Shown here one piece after another: positions 5,545 through 7,412 of a DNA stretch of 7,412 nucleotides. The translations under genes were made by a program, and so were the position numbers. Under the pieces are notes generated by a model that did no database searches, was not told the origin of the DNA, and saw only the letters and a program-made list of their open reading frames with translations. This DNA is from an uncultured Candidatus Altimarinota bacterium (lineage in GTDB: Bacteria > Patescibacteriota > Gracilibacteria > UBA4473), in NCBI GenBank assembly GCA_938021445.1, contig CALIGR010000110.1, positions 1 through 7,412 on the forward strand. Reading direction: 5' to 3'. The stretch's first letter is position 1; each line of letters starts with the position of its first letter.

Positions 5545-6483
5545 TTACTGTGTCAGCTTATTGATGTCGAGGAGTGGGACCGCGTTGTCCGGAAGGATTC
5601 CCCATTTGATACTTGGAGCCATTTTTTCAACAAACTGGAGTTGGATCACTTCAGGACTTTGCTTAAGTGATTCCCCTTTAAGTCTGATTGACTCAGCTTC
5701 TGCTTCGGCCTCAATGATAGTTTTTTCTTTCCGGATCTCCGCTTCTTGCTTTTCAAACTCAGCTTTTTCAATTTTTTGTTGGGCGATTTGTTTTTCTTCA
5801 ATCGCATTTAGATACGCTCCACTAAATCCAATATGTCGGATGAGAACGTCTCCTAAAATAATATTTTTATCAGAGAAGTTTTGTTTGATGGTGCCTTCAA
5901 TGTCGAGTTCCATTTTGGCTCGAGTGGCTTCGTTGTAGAGCTCTTTAGAAGTAAATCCGGTTACTTTTTCTCGCGTGATTGATCTCGCCGCTGGTCGTAC
6001 GACTTTGTCGACATAACCGAGTCCTATAGACTGATATATATTACTAGCGTTGTTTCCGTCAATTTGAAACTGGATTGTCATATCAACGGTAACTCTTTGT
6101 CCATCTTTGGTAAGGGCATCAATAGAATTGTTCGTATTACCACTCTGCATGGCGTAGTCACGAATAGCGACTTCGGATCGATTGACGAGACTTTGGAGCT
6201 GTAAGGCTTTCGTATTGTTTACCATGTCGGCGTCAGAGAGTTGAGTGGACATGGTATAAGTCTGAAGTCGGGTGTTCATCATGATGACTTGCTGCCAGAA
6301 GGGGATTTTGAGATGAATCCCTTCGTCTAATTCTTGTTCTAACACTCCTCGTCCACGATCAAATATGACCCCAACGTGTCCCGCCGGGACATTGACAAAC
6401 CCATCGAGAAAAATCAGAACCGCTATGGCGAGTAAAACAAGTGGAATAAACGCCTTAAGGATGTTGGGATGAAAATTTTTCAT
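5545..6483 (-). CDS. prohibitin-family (SPFH / Band 7) membrane protein
   Basis: This is a membrane-anchored scaffold of the prohibitin/HflK-HflC type, a family that forms large ring assemblies and controls membrane proteases or microdomains. It has a short basic N-terminus, one membrane helix at about 11-27, then the SPFH domain beginning VPAGHVGVIFDRGRG (32-46) and EGIHLKIPFWQ (54-64). LTKDGQRVTVDMTIQFQID (124-142) is the core strand pair. VDKVVRPAARSITREKVTGF (158-177) and SKELYNEATR are also typical. Residues 228-272 are an EKA-rich coiled coil, and the C-terminal LQFVEKMAPSIKWGILPD (282-299) matches the prohibitin tail. About 40 extra residues (82-123) sit between the first strands and the LTKDG motif. 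The start is odd: the ATG directly follows the T run of a terminator-like hairpin, leaving no room for a Shine-Dalgarno. No later in-frame ATG preserves the membrane helix. It forms an operon with the downstream permease (4-nt gap). Confidence 0.9.
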   Translation of the reverse strand: MKNFHPNILKAFIPLVLLAIAVLIFLDGFVNVPAGHVGVIFDRGRGVLEQELDEGIHLKIPFWQQVIMMNTRLQTYTMSTQLSDADMVNNTKALQLQSLVNRSEVAIRDYAMQSGNTNNSIDALTKDGQRVTVDMTIQFQIDGNNASNIYQSIGLGYVDKVVRPAARSITREKVTGFTSKELYNEATRAKMELDIEGTIKQNFSDKNIILGDVLIRHIGFSGAYLNAIEEKQIAQQKIEKAEFEKQEAEIRKEKTIIEAEAEAESIRLKGESLKQSPEVIQLQFVEKMAPSIKWGILPDNAVPLLDINKLTQ

Positions 6484-6513
6484 AAAAAAGCTTGGTTAAT
6501 CGTAACCAAGCTT
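6484..6513 (-). terminator. hairpin with T run after rplA, touching the prohibitin start codon
   Basis: On the minus strand a perfect 11-bp stem (AAGCTTGGTTA, loop CGAT, TAACCAAGCTT), whose last two T bases join four more to make TTTTTT, ends exactly one base before the ATG at 6483. It has the form of a rho-independent terminator for rplK-rplA, although the stem is AT-rich. Because it occupies the whole initiation region of the next gene, it may instead, or also, act as an attenuator or translation-blocking structure. Confidence 0.65.
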
Positions 6514-6531
6514 AGTTTATTTTGTGGGTCC

Positions 6532-6545
6532 AGTCTAATCAGACT
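6532..6545. other. short inverted repeat downstream of rplA
   Basis: A perfect 5-bp inverted repeat, AGTCT / AGACT, with a 4-base spacer lies 10 bp past the rplA stop codon and 18 bp before the larger hairpin. It has no T run. It could be a minor stem in the rplA 3' end or chance. Confidence 0.35.
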
Positions 6546-6555
6546 CGTTCGTATT

Positions 6556-7254
6556 TTATTGTTCAGTTTCCTCAGCACCAGTCAGGATTTGGATTCCTGG
6601 TCCCATGGTAGAATTGATCGTAATTCGTTTAAGGTAGGTTCCTTTCTGACCAGAGGGTTTAGCGTCTTTGATGGTTTGAATCATCATGTTTAGATTTTCT
6701 TCTAGCTTTTCTTGGCCAAATGAAATTTTTCCAAAAATGGTATGAATTAATCCAAATTTATCATTTCTAAATTCGATTCGTCCTCCGACGAGCTCTTTGA
6801 TTACTTTTTCGATGTCGGGTGTTACCGTTCCCGTTTTGGGATTCGGCATCAGTCCTTTTGGTCCAAGGACTCGAGCGGCTTTCGCTAGGTTCTTCATCAT
6901 ATCGGGAGTCGCAACGACGGCATCAAAGTCCGTCCAGCCTCCAGCAATTTTTTCAATCAGTTCTTTGTCTCCAGATTCGATGGCTCCAGCGGCTTTAGCG
7001 GCTTTGTGCTTATCGTCTCCACAGATAGCGACTACATTAACCGTTTTTCCAGTTCCGTTTGGAAGAGAGATTGTAGATCTAAGTTGTTGATCGGCATGAC
7101 GTGGATCAATACCAAGAGTGAAGTGAATTTCAGCGGTGGCATCAAATTTGACCGACTTAGTGTCGATCATAAGTTTTACCGCCTCAGCAACAGAGTATTT
7201 CTTTTCTTTGTCGAATTTTTCGTACGCGCTTTTGAGTGCTTTTGAGAGAGCCAT
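6556..7254 (-). CDS. rplA: 50S ribosomal protein L1
   Basis: This is ribosomal protein L1, which forms the L1 stalk of the large subunit beside the E site. In many bacteria it also represses its own operon by binding a leader RNA that mimics its rRNA site. The 232-residue length is standard. Signatures are clear: LGIDPRHADQQLR (47-59), LPNGTGKTVNVV (64-75), the family hallmark VLGPKGLMPNPKTGTVTPD (129-147), GRIEFRNDKFGLIH (158-171) and the rRNA-contact segment INSTMGPG (213-220). It follows rplK after 77 bases, the canonical bacterial order. No Shine-Dalgarno precedes the ATG: the spacer there is ACCTTTATAAAAA, and the nearest GGAGGA lies 28 bases upstream, too far to serve. L1 is reported missing from some candidate-phyla lineages, so its intact presence here mildly narrows the taxonomy. 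Confidence 0.98.
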   Translation of the reverse strand: MALSKALKSAYEKFDKEKKYSVAEAVKLMIDTKSVKFDATAEIHFTLGIDPRHADQQLRSTISLPNGTGKTVNVVAICGDDKHKAAKAAGAIESGDKELIEKIAGGWTDFDAVVATPDMMKNLAKAARVLGPKGLMPNPKTGTVTPDIEKVIKELVGGRIEFRNDKFGLIHTIFGKISFGQEKLEENLNMMIQTIKDAKPSGQKGTYLKRITINSTMGPGIQILTGAEETEQ

Positions 7255-7281
7255 TTTTTATAAAGGTTAGTGGTAGATAGC

Positions 7282-7309
7282 GTCCTCCGTAGCTTTAGCG
7301 AAGGGGGAC
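7282..7309. repeat. imperfect palindrome in the rplK-rplA spacer
   Basis: Arms GTCCTCCGTAGC and GCGAAGGGGGAC flank a 4-base loop TTTA. Nine of twelve positions pair, with one further G-U possible on the plus-strand RNA. It is GC-rich in an otherwise AT-rich spacer. The next bases repeat CGAAGGGG directly (7299-7306 and 7315-7322). It could be an intergenic repeat element or a regulatory RNA structure for rplA. Confidence 0.5.
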
Positions 7310-7331
7310 TCCCACGAAGGGGCGTTGTTGG

Positions 7332-7412
7332 TTAAGCAACTTTTTGCTTTTTTTCTGGAAGATCTGGAACTTCAAGTCCCATTTGCTGAGCTGATCCATA
7401 CATGATCCAGGC
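7332..7412 (-). CDS. rplK: 50S ribosomal protein L11, C-terminal end (partial)
   Basis: Only the last 26 residues are inside the window, and the gene continues past the right edge. The residues YGSAQQMGLEV correspond to the conserved L11 ending usually written GTARSMG-x-x-V, and the gene lies directly upstream of rplA, where rplK belongs. L11 builds the base of the GTPase-associated stalk. The protein does not stop at the usual point just after the MG-x-x-V motif; it carries a further 11 residues (PDLPEKKQKVA), an unusual short charged tail. The tail is read in frame to TAA. The short fragment limits certainty, but motif and context agree. Confidence 0.88.
   Translation of the reverse strand, partial: AWIMYGSAQQMGLEVPDLPEKKQKVA

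Noticed and set aside
7283..7288. GGAGGA (minus strand) as the rplA ribosome binding site
   Set aside because: It lies 28 bases before the ATG, far outside the usual 5-10 base range, and forms one arm of the palindrome.
1..7412. UGA recoded as glycine, as in Gracilibacteria and Absconditabacteria
   Set aside because: None of the eight stops is TGA, but the genes are full length with ordinary glycine codons and no in-frame TGA, so the standard code suffices. Eight stops are too few to mean more.

Overview
The window looks like a fragment of a small-genome, ultrasmall bacterium, probably of the candidate phyla radiation (Patescibacteria, perhaps a Peregrinibacteria/Gracilibacteria-type lineage). 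This placement is inference. It rests on bacterial L11/L1 genes, a sortase preceded by S-layer homology (SLH) sequence, secreted proteins with no outer-membrane components, and start sites that almost all lack a Shine-Dalgarno sequence. The standard code works throughout. No gene is interrupted by TGA, and all eight visible stops are TAA or TAG.

Layout from left to right. (1) Bases 3-656, plus strand: the 3' part of an envelope protein with SLH sequence followed by a sortase domain. It ends at a strong bidirectional terminator (700-727). (2) Bases 764-3288, minus strand: a two-gene unit in which a large secreted protein (lamin-tail-like domain, cadherin-like domain, novel duplicated C-terminal module) is followed by a GspG-like type IV (pseudo)pilin. 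(3) Bases 3289-3396: a compact divergent promoter region. (4) Bases 3397-4104, plus strand: a secreted, very charged, helical protein of unknown function, ending at a second bidirectional terminator (4133-4165). (5) Bases 4170-6483, minus strand: a prohibitin/SPFH membrane protein followed 4 nt later by an ArsB-family (ion transporter superfamily) permease. (6) Bases 6556-7412, minus strand: the ribosomal pair rplK (3' end only) and rplA. A hairpin with a T run follows it and touches the start codon of the prohibitin gene.

The left 4.1 kb is therefore a cell-surface block: a wall-anchored sortase, a surface protein paired with a pilin, and a secreted coiled coil. The right 3.2 kb combines housekeeping ribosomal genes with a membrane-scaffold/transporter pair. 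No LPXTG-type substrate for the sortase is visible in any protein here. There is no RNA gene, insertion sequence or CRISPR array, and no non-coding stretch exceeds about 110 bases.

The most interesting items are the SLH-sortase fusion, the large surface protein with a roughly 91-residue tandem module that I do not recognise, the terminator-like hairpin against the prohibitin ATG, and an imperfect palindrome between rplK and rplA that may be a dispersed repeat.
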